Assembly: GCA_020847855.1 (NCBI GenBank)
Contig: JADLBH010000002.1
Coordinates: 1-64,000 of the forward strand
Length of the DNA stretch: 64,000 nucleotides
Direction: 5' to 3'
Source of the DNA: Fimbriimonadaceae bacterium
Lineage (GTDB): Bacteria; Armatimonadota; Fimbriimonadia; Fimbriimonadales; Fimbriimonadaceae
The position numbers and the translations under genes are program-made. This document shows, in pieces, positions 51,414-60,324 of the stretch (position 1 is the first letter of the stretch; every line of letters starts with the position of its first letter). The notes under the pieces are model-generated. The model did not search any database and was not told the origin of the DNA. It saw nothing but the letters and a program-made list of their open reading frames with translations.

Positions 51414-52055
51414 TTAGCGTCGTCGGCGGGCAATCAATGCCGCGATTCCTAGGCCCAGCGCGGTCATCGTCGCCGGCTCGGGAACCGCATCGGCCTGGAA
51501 GTCGTCCATCACCGGTGCGATGGCACCGCCACCGAAGTCAATGTGGTCTATGGCGATCGTGGAGTTCCACCCGAACCACACCATGGCGTTGCTCGAGCTC
51601 GAGATGGATTGTGTTGCCCCGATCTGGGCGTTTGCCGCGTCATAGAACGAGAGCGTGAGGGTGTTCGTGCTCGTTGAGTCGTTCTCGACAGCGAAGTACC
51701 CTCCAAACCGCATCATTCCGGTGGTGAACTTCAGCGTCGTGTTCATCGCAGAACCGCCGTTGAAGAGCCCCATGCCTTGCACTCCGCTGTTGGCGAGGGC
51801 GGGCCCGTTGGCACCGAGACCCCACGTTGCCGTATTGACATCGTAGATCCAGACCTGGGCCGAAGTGCCGGGATTGCTCACCATCGTGGCGCCGCCGCCC
51901 ATGATCCCCAGGCTTGGCAGTCCGCCACCGGAGATCGAGTAGTCGTTGTAGCTCTCAAAATCGTCGTTGAAGGCCCCAGCGAAGGGCCCTGTGGAAGAAA
52001 GTTGCGCTGAAGCGCCGGTTGCCGCAAGAGCGAGCGCGAGTACAGTGATTCTCAT
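51414..52055 (-). CDS. PEP-CTERM secreted protein
   Basis: A 213-residue exported protein: signal peptide 1-17 (ending ASAQ), a Ser/Gly/Asn-rich beta domain with DDFESYNDYSISGGG typical of extracellular lectin-like PEP-CTERM proteins, and a VPEPATM motif with a hydrophobic helix (ALGLGIAALIA) and RRRR end. GAGAGGA precedes the ATG. It is the third PEP-CTERM gene in the window; the exosortase must be elsewhere. Confidence 0.92.
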   Translation of the reverse strand: MRITVLALALAATGASAQLSSTGPFAGAFNDDFESYNDYSISGGGLPSLGIMGGGATMVSNPGTSAQVWIYDVNTATWGLGANGPALANSGVQGMGLFNGGSAMNTTLKFTTGMMRFGGYFAVENDSTSTNTLTLSFYDAANAQIGATQSISSSSNAMVWFGWNSTIAIDHIDFGGGAIAPVMDDFQADAVPEPATMTALGLGIAALIARRRR

Positions 52056-52136
52056 AAGTGTCCTCTCTGATCGAGGCGAACCGCGATCAGCACCCCGATG
52101 ATACCAAGAATATGACTTTTCTTGCGCGTATAATTA

Positions 52137-52160
52137 CCAGGATTTCCTCAAAATCCCTGG
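52137..52160 (-). terminator. Terminator of the aldehyde dehydrogenase gene
   Basis: CCAGGATTT (52137-52145) pairs with AAATCCCTGG (52151-52160) with one bulged base and a 5-nt loop. It lies 24 bases beyond the dehydrogenase stop and is followed on the minus strand by the AT-rich TAATTATAC. Confidence 0.65.
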
Positions 52161-52184
52161 CGGGTCGCGCTCGCTTGCACGTGC

Positions 52185-53711
52185 TCAAAGGTCTGCGCTG
52201 AGGCCCTGGGCCAGCAGGATCTCCTCGGCGTGGTTTACCGTGAACGCCACTCGATGGGTGAGGTAGTCAATCGCGCCCTCGGCAGCGGGGTGCCCGTTGC
52301 CGGAACCCTTCACGCCGCCGAAGGGGAGATGGACCTCGGCGCCGATGGACGGCAAGTTCACGTATCCCAGGCCGAAATCGGCGTTCTCGCGGACGTACCG
52401 CCACTTGCGATAGTCCTCGGTGATCACAGCCATCGCAAGCCCGTAGTCCGTGTCGTTGTACACCCGGACCGCCTCTTCCAAGCCGTCCACCCCGATAATG
52501 CAGGTGTGCGGGCTGAACGCTTCCTCGCGCAGGCAAAAGGTTCCCGGTTTGTACTGTTCAAACCGATAGACGAACGGCTCGACGAAGTTTCCGTGTGCGA
52601 GCGCCCCCTCGGTGAGCTCCTTGCCGTGGTGGAGCACCTCGCCACCTTCCTCGATGGCCTTTTCGTTGTGGAAGTGCCACTTCGTCACCCCTTCCTGGTT
52701 CACGAGCGGGCCCATGAAGACCTTGGGATCGAGGCCGTCGCCGACGGTGATCCGCCTCACCTTCTCCAGGAACCGCTCTGTGAACTGCGGTTCGAGCTTG
52801 CGGTCCACAATGAGCCGGTTGCTCGATACGCACCGTTGCCCGCTGGTCTTGAAGGCACTGAGCACGGCGGCGTTGACTGCGATATCGAGGTTCGCGTCGT
52901 CCAAGACGAGCACCGCGTTCTTGCCCCCCAACTCCGTGGCGACAAACTTATGAACCTCGCCGGCGACGGCTTCGCGCTTGATAAGGCTTCCCACAGCCCT
53001 GGAGCCCGTGAACATGACTACGTTCACATCCTTGTTCTTGACCAGGGCGTCGCCGGTCTCCTCACCCATCCCGTGGACGACATTGAGGACCCCGGCGGGG
53101 AAGCCCGCCTCCTGGATCAACTCGGCAAGCTTGTGACCGAGCACGGGGGTCTCCTCGCTCGGCTTGAAGACGACGGTGTTGCCCGCGACCACGGCGGGGA
53201 GCACGCCCCAGAGCGGTATCGCGAAGGGGAAGTTCCACGGTGTGATGACGCCCACCACCCCCTTCGGTTTCCGCCAGATATAAGCGTCCTTGGCCGGGAT
53301 CTCGGAGCTGACGACGTAGCCGGTGTGCTGCCGCCCTGCGCCCGCCATGAACTGCGCCATGTGCAGCGCCTCGACGACGTCCGCCTTGCCCTCGTTGTAG
53401 GGCTTGCCACACTCGATCGTGACGAGCCTGCTCAAGGCTTCCAGGTCACGCTTGATCAGCTGCGCGAGGTTGTCCACGTACTCCGCACGCTGGACCCAGC
53501 TCTTCTGCCTCCAGGGCACGAACGCGGCGCGTGCGGCCGCGACGGCGGCGTCCACCTGGTCGCGAGGAGTGAGCGGGACCGTCCCCACCACATGGGTGCG
53601 ATTCGCGGGGTTCACGCTCTCGAACGTGCGATCTCCTGGGATCCACTGCCCGTTGATCAGGTTCTTGACGGCGATACCGGTCTCAGTTGGCTGGATCAGA
53701 GTCGTGCTCAT
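52185..53711 (-). CDS. NAD(P)-dependent aldehyde dehydrogenase
   Basis: A 508-residue aldehyde dehydrogenase. The catalytic cysteine is Cys294 in SGQRCVSS and the general base Glu260 in ATELGGKN. The NAD-binding ITPWNFPFAIP motif is present. The C-terminal IGAEVHLPFGGVKGSGNG is conserved, and the tail (NHAEEILLAQGLSADL) resembles the group annotated as aminoadipate- or ketoglutarate-semialdehyde dehydrogenases. The substrate cannot be fixed from sequence. It lies divergent from a secreted-protein operon, with a terminator downstream. Confidence 0.92.
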   Translation of the reverse strand: MSTTLIQPTETGIAVKNLINGQWIPGDRTFESVNPANRTHVVGTVPLTPRDQVDAAVAAARAAFVPWRQKSWVQRAEYVDNLAQLIKRDLEALSRLVTIECGKPYNEGKADVVEALHMAQFMAGAGRQHTGYVVSSEIPAKDAYIWRKPKGVVGVITPWNFPFAIPLWGVLPAVVAGNTVVFKPSEETPVLGHKLAELIQEAGFPAGVLNVVHGMGEETGDALVKNKDVNVVMFTGSRAVGSLIKREAVAGEVHKFVATELGGKNAVLVLDDANLDIAVNAAVLSAFKTSGQRCVSSNRLIVDRKLEPQFTERFLEKVRRITVGDGLDPKVFMGPLVNQEGVTKWHFHNEKAIEEGGEVLHHGKELTEGALAHGNFVEPFVYRFEQYKPGTFCLREEAFSPHTCIIGVDGLEEAVRVYNDTDYGLAMAVITEDYRKWRYVRENADFGLGYVNLPSIGAEVHLPFGGVKGSGNGHPAAEGAIDYLTHRVAFTVNHAEEILLAQGLSADL

Positions 53712-53764
53712 GGATGCAGTTTACTAGGGTGGCGGCGCAGGGCCCTGGGGAGGGTCGTTGGGGT

Positions 53765-55597
53765 ATGGTGAGGTGGATGTCGAAGGCGATTGTGTCCGCC
53801 ATGGCTACGCTCGGTTTGGCGTTGGCGGCCTACGCGGACGGCACGCTTGTGGACGCTCGCGCGAGCGGTGCTCGGCTCATTGTCAACGAGGTGAGCGTCT
53901 ACACCGTGAAGACCGGGCGAGGGGGCAGAACCCCGGCGAGTCGGGCTCAGGAGATGGCGACGACCCTCGGCGACTGGGACGGCCGAGCCCCGATCCGTGC
54001 GGACCAAGAGCCAAAAAGCAAGGTTTGGCGCGTCGCCATGGCCGAGCGCACGGTGCTCACAGCGACCGCCGAGGAGGCAAAAGCTGCCCAGTCGAGCCCG
54101 GAGGCTCTGGCTCGATCCGTCGCCGCCAAGATCAGCACCGCTCTCAAGTCGGGAAAGATCGCCCTGGGCACGCAGTCCGTCCTCTTGCCACCGGACGAGT
54201 CCGGGAGCGTAAGGCTCGTCGGCTCGGAGGCGCGGAAGGCCACTGTGAAGGTGACGCCCGCAGGACTGGCCAAAGTGGTTCGGAGCCAAGGCTTGCTCAA
54301 GGTCGTGCCCCTGGGTCTGGGGGAAGGGGTCGTAAACGTGACCGGGGTCAGCTCCGATGCGTTCCTCTCGATCCGGGTCATGCCCTATGCGGCGAAGTTG
54401 CCGGCCAGGGTCGAGGCGAGGGTCTTTGGCGTGGAAGCCAGAGAAGCGGCCGTAGGGAACGCGGCCATGGCCGCATTGCTCACGACGCTCGCCGGCGATG
54501 GGGTGCGAGTGACCGAGGTGAGCCGGAAACTCGGTGCCCTCACCGGCGGTGCCAGTGCGCTGGGGCGGGTTCGCTACCGGGTCGAGGCTAACGACGCGTT
54601 CCCCGTGGAAGGGGTCGTTGCCGTCCATGCGAAGAACCTTTCCGCGAGCATCCGGTCCGAGGAGGTCTTGCTCTATAGCAACGATCCTGAAAACGTGCCA
54701 GGCCCGGCCACGCTCTATGGCTACGACTTCCTGCCGAAAAAGGCGGCTCGCTTGCTGTGGCACCACAAGAACACGGGCACGTCCGGACTTGTCGTGGAGT
54801 ACCTGCTCGTGAACGAAGGGCTCACGCCTGCGAAAGTCCGAGTCACGATGGGGGAGAGCGAGGGCGATCCGAACCCTACGCTTTCCGGCTATCGCGCTGC
54901 GACCCAGTTCCTCTCGGCCTGGCTGACGGACGAGGCAGTGGAGATCACCCTCCCTCCAATGTCGGCCAGGCCCTTGATCGCGGTGCGGGCCAACCCCGGC
55001 GAGACCGTGAGCGGACTCGCCCGGCTGGAGGCCGAGGCGCCTGGGGTCCGGCTGATGGGCCGCGCGGTTCGGGCCATGAGTTGGGCAGGGCCATGGAGGG
55101 TCGCAACGACAGGGCCCGACGCCTGGGCACGGATGGCCCCTGTCCCCCTCAGCGAATTGCCGCCCATCGAGCGACCGCCGACCCTGCATGTCTATCCCCA
55201 CCCCTTCCGCAAGGAGTCCTTCCGCTATGAACAGGGCGGGCGGTACGGGTACGTCCGGGTCGGTGAGAACGCAATCCCTGACGCCTCCGGGGAAGGGAAG
55301 CTGCACGGGAACTTCGGCGTTCTCTACGACATTGACGGCACGATCGAGAACCCGACTTCGAGCCCGGCCGAGGTCGAAATCGTGTTCGAGGCGAGCGCGG
55401 GCTACACCGGGGCGTTGTTCGAGTGGGGAGGAAGCTTGGTCAAGGCAGGACTATTACAGACCAAGGCGGAGTATCTGCTGAGCAACGTCAAGGTTCCTCC
55501 AGGTGAACGGCGGAGAGTGCAGTTCCGCACGATCCCTCTCTCCGGTGCGAACTACCCGGTCACGATCATCGTCCGCCCCGTAGGCTCGGAGCGTTGA
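53765..55597 (+). CDS. Exported protein of unknown function
   Basis: A 610-residue protein. The start gives a signal peptide (about 6-20, AIVSAMATLGLALAAYADG); the ATG at 53777 is an equally good start. The middle carries about 320 residues of alternating strands with many Val and Ala (VRSQGLLKVVPLGLG, VEARVFGVEAREAAVG). A later beta region contains YSNDPENVPGPATLYGYDFLPKKAARLLWHHKN. The end has a VRFRTIPL-type strand. No family is recognised. It is coupled by TTGA overlap to the next gene in an operon ending with rsmG. Confidence 0.75.
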   Translation: MVRWMSKAIVSAMATLGLALAAYADGTLVDARASGARLIVNEVSVYTVKTGRGGRTPASRAQEMATTLGDWDGRAPIRADQEPKSKVWRVAMAERTVLTATAEEAKAAQSSPEALARSVAAKISTALKSGKIALGTQSVLLPPDESGSVRLVGSEARKATVKVTPAGLAKVVRSQGLLKVVPLGLGEGVVNVTGVSSDAFLSIRVMPYAAKLPARVEARVFGVEAREAAVGNAAMAALLTTLAGDGVRVTEVSRKLGALTGGASALGRVRYRVEANDAFPVEGVVAVHAKNLSASIRSEEVLLYSNDPENVPGPATLYGYDFLPKKAARLLWHHKNTGTSGLVVEYLLVNEGLTPAKVRVTMGESEGDPNPTLSGYRAATQFLSAWLTDEAVEITLPPMSARPLIAVRANPGETVSGLARLEAEAPGVRLMGRAVRAMSWAGPWRVATTGPDAWARMAPVPLSELPPIERPPTLHVYPHPFRKESFRYEQGGRYGYVRVGENAIPDASGEGKLHGNFGVLYDIDGTIENPTSSPAEVEIVFEASAGYTGALFEWGGSLVKAGLLQTKAEYLLSNVKVPPGERRRVQFRTIPLSGANYPVTIIVRPVGSER

Positions 55598-56133
55598 CCG
55601 GGGCCCTGGCGGCCCTGGCCCTTCTCAGGGTCGCCCTTCTGGTCGCACCGACGAGCGGCCCTTGGGTACGGGTTCGCCTAGGCGATAGCCCGGTCACCTT
55701 GGAGATGCCGGGAAAGCTCGTGGAGCAATCGCGGGCCTCCGTTCCCGAAGAGGGCGACTGGGTGCGCTCCGTCCAGGAGTATGTCTACAGCGACGACCAC
55801 GTCTTCGTGATGGCGAGCGTCTTCACCGGGGTTGAAGGCACCAAGGTGAGCGACGCCCAGCTCCAGGAGGCGATGACCGCCTTGATCTATGGCTTGGCGT
55901 CGTCGGAGGAGAAGCTACGAACGGTCTATACCACCGCCGCGACCTATGGCTCGAGTTTCGCGCGCCGCCGGCAGATCGAGATCGGCCCCGCGGACGGCGT
56001 GTTCTACGTGGATCTCTTGGTGGTGGCGGTGGGACACCGTCTTGCGGCGGTCGTGACCCTTACGGTGCAACGGAGCGACCCGGTCTCCGCGAGAATCATG
56101 GGAACCGTCCGAGTGGTGGATCCCAGTTCGTGA
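55594..56133 (+). CDS. Small exported or membrane-associated protein, unknown
   Basis: A 179-residue protein beginning with TTG that overlaps the stop of the previous gene. Residues about 2-18 form a hydrophobic segment that could be a signal peptide. The rest is mixed alpha/beta with LGDSPVTLEMPGKLVEQS and a QEYVYSDDHVFVMASVFTG strand pair. The pattern resembles small exported domains of the PsbP or DUF1795 kind, but no match is certain. Its stop overlaps the rsmG start (GTGA). Confidence 0.7.
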   Translation: MTGALAALALLRVALLVAPTSGPWVRVRLGDSPVTLEMPGKLVEQSRASVPEEGDWVRSVQEYVYSDDHVFVMASVFTGVEGTKVSDAQLQEAMTALIYGLASSEEKLRTVYTTAATYGSSFARRRQIEIGPADGVFYVDLLVVAVGHRLAAVVTLTVQRSDPVSARIMGTVRVVDPSS

Positions 56134-56801
56134 ACCTGCGAAGCCTCGACCCTGTTCATGGGTTTCTCTCCTCTCGCGGGCTCTCCCTCGATGTGGAGAA
56201 GAGAGCGAGGCTGGAGGGCTTCTTCTTGGACCTCTATCGGCAGAACGAGGAGTACAACCTGACCCGCGTGGCCCCCGATGACTTTGCGTTACGCCACGTT
56301 GTGGACTCGCTCCTCGTGATCGAGGCGGCGGAGCCGATCGGGCACTGGCTCGATCTCGGGTGTGGCCCAGGCTTCCCTGCATGGCCCCTCGCCCTCGTGT
56401 TCCCCGAGATTCGAATGACGGCGATGGACGGTTCTGAGAAACCGCTCGGCTTCCTGCGGCGACACCTCCTCCCGAACTTGGAAGTGGTCCAGGGCCGGGC
56501 CGAAGATCTGGGCGCGTCTCGGTTCGAGGTTGTGACGGGCCGTGCGCTCGCCCCCTTCGCGGTCCAAGCGGAAGTCTCGCTACCATGGGTGGTAGTGGGA
56601 GGATGCTTCGTCCCGTTCCGAACCCCCGCGGAATTCGGAGCCGCGGAAGCGTTCCCGGCGGCGCGGTTCGGTGCGGAACTGGAGTCGGTTGTGGAGACGG
56701 GCGATCCGCCGAGGCTTTTCCCGGTGTTTCGCAAGACAAGCCCGACCCCGCCGGAGAGCCGCCGAGCCTGGGCGGCGATCAAGTCGAACCCGTTGAGCTA
56801 G
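56130..56801 (+). CDS. rsmG: 16S rRNA (guanine527-N7)-methyltransferase RsmG
   Basis: Methylates G527 in 16S rRNA. The 223-residue protein shows the RsmG pattern: YNLTRVAPDDFALRHVVDSL, the SAM-binding WLDLGCGPGFPAWPLAL, the MDGSEKPLGFLRRHLL segment and VVTGRALAPF. It starts with GTG inside the previous stop (GTGA). The third gene of the 53765 operon, it meets the convergent TPR gene with a 4-bp overlap. rsmG is more often beside gidA or parAB, so this placement is unusual. Confidence 0.93.
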   Translation: MNLRSLDPVHGFLSSRGLSLDVEKRARLEGFFLDLYRQNEEYNLTRVAPDDFALRHVVDSLLVIEAAEPIGHWLDLGCGPGFPAWPLALVFPEIRMTAMDGSEKPLGFLRRHLLPNLEVVQGRAEDLGASRFEVVTGRALAPFAVQAEVSLPWVVVGGCFVPFRTPAEFGAAEAFPAARFGAELESVVETGDPPRLFPVFRKTSPTPPESRRAWAAIKSNPLS

Positions 56802-57415
56802 GTTCCTTCGATGAGCTTGAGGAGCGCTGTCGCCCTCGGAAAGCCGGGCGACGCCGCCAGGGCCCGGCGAAGGTTCTCCTTTGCACGGGGCACTTGCTTG
56901 AGCTCGACTTGCGCGGATGCAAGGTTCGTCAGGGCCTCCGGGTCGTCTGGGGCGAGCTTGACCGCCTCGAGCGCATATTGCTCGCTCGTCGCGAAGTCTC
57001 GCTCGTCGAACGCTATCGAAGCCATGTTCGTGAAGACCTGGGAGAGCACGGTGCGGTCTGTACCCTCAGGCTTGGCCGGTGCGAGGGCGAGTGCCTGCTC
57101 GAACGCCTCCATCGCCTGCCGCTTTTCGCCTAGCACGTTCCGGGTCATCCCTCGGAGAATGTGGAGGCTGTACTTCATGGGAGCGAACTCGATGAGTCCC
57201 GTGATCTTGCGATCCGCCTCATAGAGCGTCTGTTTCTCGCCGTCGGAGAGCGGAAAGCCGTCTCGATAAGCGCGAAACGGCTCCACGGTCGTCTCCTGGA
57301 CGACGCGCAGAATCGAGTCGTACTCTGCGGTGTTGTGAACCATGATGCCGCCACCTTCGTTGCGACAGCCCAAAGCGACTCCGAGAAGGATGGGGACCCA
57401 CTTACACGACGACAT
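56798..57415 (-). CDS. TPR-repeat lipoprotein
   Basis: A 205-residue protein with a short signal and a lipobox (LLGVALGC, Cys17), so it should be lipidated. Two to three tetratricopeptide repeats are visible (EKRQAMEAFEQALALAPAKPEG, FATSEQYALEAVKLAPDDPEAL, PRAKENLRRALAASPGFPRA). Its start lies inside the end of leuS (14-bp overlap), so it is translationally linked to leuS. Function unknown; TPRs mediate protein contacts. Confidence 0.85.
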   Translation of the reverse strand: MSSCKWVPILLGVALGCRNEGGGIMVHNTAEYDSILRVVQETTVEPFRAYRDGFPLSDGEKQTLYEADRKITGLIEFAPMKYSLHILRGMTRNVLGEKRQAMEAFEQALALAPAKPEGTDRTVLSQVFTNMASIAFDERDFATSEQYALEAVKLAPDDPEALTNLASAQVELKQVPRAKENLRRALAASPGFPRATALLKLIEGT

Positions 57416-60257
57416 TGACCAATCTCCCTGGTACCACGATTATACGGCGGATCTCCTTGCCTTGCGTGTGCTCCAGGATTCGGGGTAGCACTAGGGCGGC
57501 CGATTCGATCTCTGCCCTGTCCGATGCCGCGTCCATCTCGATGGTGTCCCGCAGCTTGCCGTTCACCTGGACGGCGATTGTGACCGTGGTCGCGGCCGCG
57601 AGCCGCTCGTCCACGGTCGGCCACTCCTGGTGATAGGTGTAGCCCTCCTCGCCCATCGCTTCCCAAAGCTCGTCCGCGGAGAAGGGCGCCATGGGAGCGA
57701 GCATGACCACGAAGCCCTTGAGGACCTCTCGCCATCGCTCGATGCCGTTCGTCGAGAGGCTGCCTCGGTTCGCCCACTGCTCGCTCAATGTGTTGAGCAA
57801 CGTCATCTGCGCCGCGACCGCGGTGTTAAATGCGAACCGTTCGATGTCATCGGTGGTCTTCTTCAAGCAGCGGTGGTAGGCCCGTTGCGCTACCTCGATC
57901 CATGCTTCCTCATCGGCCCTGGGCGAATCGCTGGCCTCCTCGCGCCAGCCCTCGGCCACCAGTCGAAAGACGCGCGAAAGGAACCTCGCCGAGCCTTGCA
58001 TCCCGTCGTTCTTCCACTCGACATCTGCGTCGAAGGGCGCGACGAAAAGCTCGTGAAGCCGAAGCGCGTCGGCACCGTACTCGGCGATGGCCTCGTCTGG
58101 TGTGACGACGTTGCCCTTGGACTTGCTCATCCGAACCCAGCGCCAAGTGACCTCGCTCTCCGGCAGGTTTGCCGCTTCTTCGGGTGTAACGAGGACGCCG
58201 GTCTCGCCAACGTCGAGGCTTTCCTTATCGGTAGCGTTCCGATACGGCGTGTATCCGAGGACCTGACCTTGGTTCATAAGACGCTGGAACGGCTCCTTGA
58301 CCGGTACGAGACCAGAATCGTAGAGCACCTTGGTCCAGAACCGTGCATAGAGAAGGTGCATGACCGCGTGCTCCGCCCCCCCGACATAGCAGTCCACGGG
58401 CATCCACTCCGCAACGCGCTCCGGTGACCAAGGCTTCTCGTCGTTGTGCGGGTCGCAGAACCTGAGAAAGTACCAGGAGGAGCAGGCAAAGCCTCCGAGG
58501 GTGTCCGTCTCACGACGGCCGAGCCGCCCGTCTTGGGTCGTCACGTTCACGAAGTCTGGGATGGAAGCAAGCGGCGAGGAGGCGTCCTCGCCTGGCTCAT
58601 AGTGCGGGACATCGGGCAAGAGCACCGGTAGCTGGTCGTCGGGGACAAGCTCAAGCCCCCCCTCTGCGTCATAGACGACGGGGATCGGGCACCCCCAGAA
58701 CCGTTGGCGGCTAATGAGCCAGTCGCGCATTCGGAACACGACCTTCCGAGAGCCGATCTCATTGGCCTCGAACCAGTCCGCCAGGTCGTTCTGGGCCTGG
58801 GCGACAGTCCTATGGCTGAACACCCCAGAGTTCACGAGGACACCGTCCGAAGAGGAGTAGGCCTTGCCCGCAGAGTGAGATTCCGCGACCAAGTCCAGAC
58901 CGCCCTCGCCGGGGGGGGCAATTACCGGCACGATGGGGAGTCCAAACTTCTGTGCAAACTCGAAATCGCGCTGGTCGTGCCCAGGCACCGCCATCACCGC
59001 ACCGGTGCCATAGCCCATAAGGACGTAGTCGGCCACCCAGATGGGGACCGTCCGACCCGAGATCGGGTGGATCGCGTAGGCACCGCTGAAGACGCCGGTC
59101 TTCTCCCTGCCCTCGTCCGAGCGGGCGGCGTCGCTCAATCTTCCGGCGGCAGCTTGGTACTCCCGCACGCTCGCGGCGATCGCGGGACCCACGCCCGGCA
59201 GCACCTCCTTCAACATAGGGTGCTCCGGCGCGACGACGCAGAAGGTCACCCCGAACAGGGTGTCAATGCGAGTCGTGTAAACTTCAAAGGAAGGGGGGGC
59301 CGTTCGCCTGATCTCCAGCCCTTCGCCGAGTCTCGCGATCTCCTTTCCCGCCCCATGGAGTTCTTCGGCGGAGATGGCGTCCCCCGCAATCGCTCCCAGG
59401 CGCTGAGCGAAGCCGTCCGCCTTTCTCAGGGACTCGGCGTCCGCGTTCGGCTCGCCTTCCGCTCGCACCTCGGCCATGAGCGACTCCAAGTCAGGGTCGG
59501 ACTCTCGGGCCCGGGGTTGGTCCACGCTTCGATCCCCCTCCAGCAACGTCCATTCCATACGGAACTGCACGCCTTCGCTTCGACCTATCCATTGCCTCTG
59601 CATCGCCTTGATGCCTTCGGGCCAGTCGAGGTCCTCCAGGTCGTCCAGAAGGCGCTGGGCGTAGTCCGTGATCTTGAAGAACCACTGCGGGATCGCTTTG
59701 CGCTCGACCGGTGTCCCGCACCGCTCGCAAAGTCCGCCGACCACCTCCTCGTTCGCGAGCGCGGTCTTGTCCTTGGGGCACCAGTTCACTTCGGCGAGCT
59801 TGTGGTAGGCGAGCCCCTTGCGGTAGAGCAGCTTGAAGATCCATTGCGTCCATCGGTAGTAGGAAGGATCGCTGGAGAAGAAGCACCGGCTCCAGTCGTA
59901 TCCGATACCGACGAGGTCCATCTGCCGCCGATAGTTTTCGCCGTACTCCTGCACCATAGGGCCGGGGTGCCGCTTGTGCTTCAGGGCCTCGTTCTCGGCA
60001 GGCAGCCCGAAAGCGTCGAAGCCCATGGGGTGCAGGACGTTGTAGCCCTGCATGTACTTCAGGCGTGCGAGGACGTCCGTGGGCACGTAGTTCCGGCAGT
60101 GGCCGACGCTGAGCCCGGCGCCGCTAGGGTAAGGGAAGAACTCTAGGGCGTAGAGTTTGGGCCTGCCCTCTTCCTCCCTGGTCTTGAAGAGGTCCGCGTC
60201 GCGCCACCTCTGGCGCCACTTTTCCTCAAACTCGCCTGGCTCGTACCGATCCCGCAT
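57402..60257 (-). CDS. leuS: Leucyl-tRNA synthetase
   Basis: Charges tRNA-Leu. The 951-residue enzyme has the class I signatures FFPYPSGAGLSVGHCRNY (the HIGH site reads GHCR) and MSKSKGNVV, the CP1 editing domain with TRIDTLFGVTFCVV and MAVPGHDQRDFEFA, the zinc-like cysteine pair in GLCERCGTP, and the C-terminal anticodon domain ending in GRLVNVVV. No ribosome binding site is obvious before the ATG. The TPR lipoprotein gene overlaps its stop. Confidence 0.98.
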   Translation of the reverse strand: MRDRYEPGEFEEKWRQRWRDADLFKTREEEGRPKLYALEFFPYPSGAGLSVGHCRNYVPTDVLARLKYMQGYNVLHPMGFDAFGLPAENEALKHKRHPGPMVQEYGENYRRQMDLVGIGYDWSRCFFSSDPSYYRWTQWIFKLLYRKGLAYHKLAEVNWCPKDKTALANEEVVGGLCERCGTPVERKAIPQWFFKITDYAQRLLDDLEDLDWPEGIKAMQRQWIGRSEGVQFRMEWTLLEGDRSVDQPRARESDPDLESLMAEVRAEGEPNADAESLRKADGFAQRLGAIAGDAISAEELHGAGKEIARLGEGLEIRRTAPPSFEVYTTRIDTLFGVTFCVVAPEHPMLKEVLPGVGPAIAASVREYQAAAGRLSDAARSDEGREKTGVFSGAYAIHPISGRTVPIWVADYVLMGYGTGAVMAVPGHDQRDFEFAQKFGLPIVPVIAPPGEGGLDLVAESHSAGKAYSSSDGVLVNSGVFSHRTVAQAQNDLADWFEANEIGSRKVVFRMRDWLISRQRFWGCPIPVVYDAEGGLELVPDDQLPVLLPDVPHYEPGEDASSPLASIPDFVNVTTQDGRLGRRETDTLGGFACSSWYFLRFCDPHNDEKPWSPERVAEWMPVDCYVGGAEHAVMHLLYARFWTKVLYDSGLVPVKEPFQRLMNQGQVLGYTPYRNATDKESLDVGETGVLVTPEEAANLPESEVTWRWVRMSKSKGNVVTPDEAIAEYGADALRLHELFVAPFDADVEWKNDGMQGSARFLSRVFRLVAEGWREEASDSPRADEEAWIEVAQRAYHRCLKKTTDDIERFAFNTAVAAQMTLLNTLSEQWANRGSLSTNGIERWREVLKGFVVMLAPMAPFSADELWEAMGEEGYTYHQEWPTVDERLAAATTVTIAVQVNGKLRDTIEMDAASDRAEIESAALVLPRILEHTQGKEIRRIIVVPGRLVNVVV

Positions 60258-60279
60258 CGAAGGGCAAGTTTAGCTGGCC

Positions 60280-60296
60280 GGGAGCGCGAGGCTCCC
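60280..60296 (-). terminator. Short hairpin after the STN-domain gene
   Basis: GGGAGC (60280-60285) pairs with GCTCCC (60291-60296) around a 5-nt loop, 29 bases beyond the stop of the upstream minus-strand gene and 23 bases before leuS. Weak compared with other hairpins in the window. Confidence 0.4.
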
Positions 60297-60324
60297 TCCT
60301 TCGGCCTTTCCCGACCCCCTAGTC

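Noticed and set aside
52230-53771. 513-codon plus-strand frame antisense to the aldehyde dehydrogenase
   Set aside because: It follows the codon-position bias of the real gene and shows no recognisable domain.
58704-60146. 480-codon plus-strand frame antisense to leuS
   Set aside because: Shadow frame of a strongly conserved gene; no support of its own.
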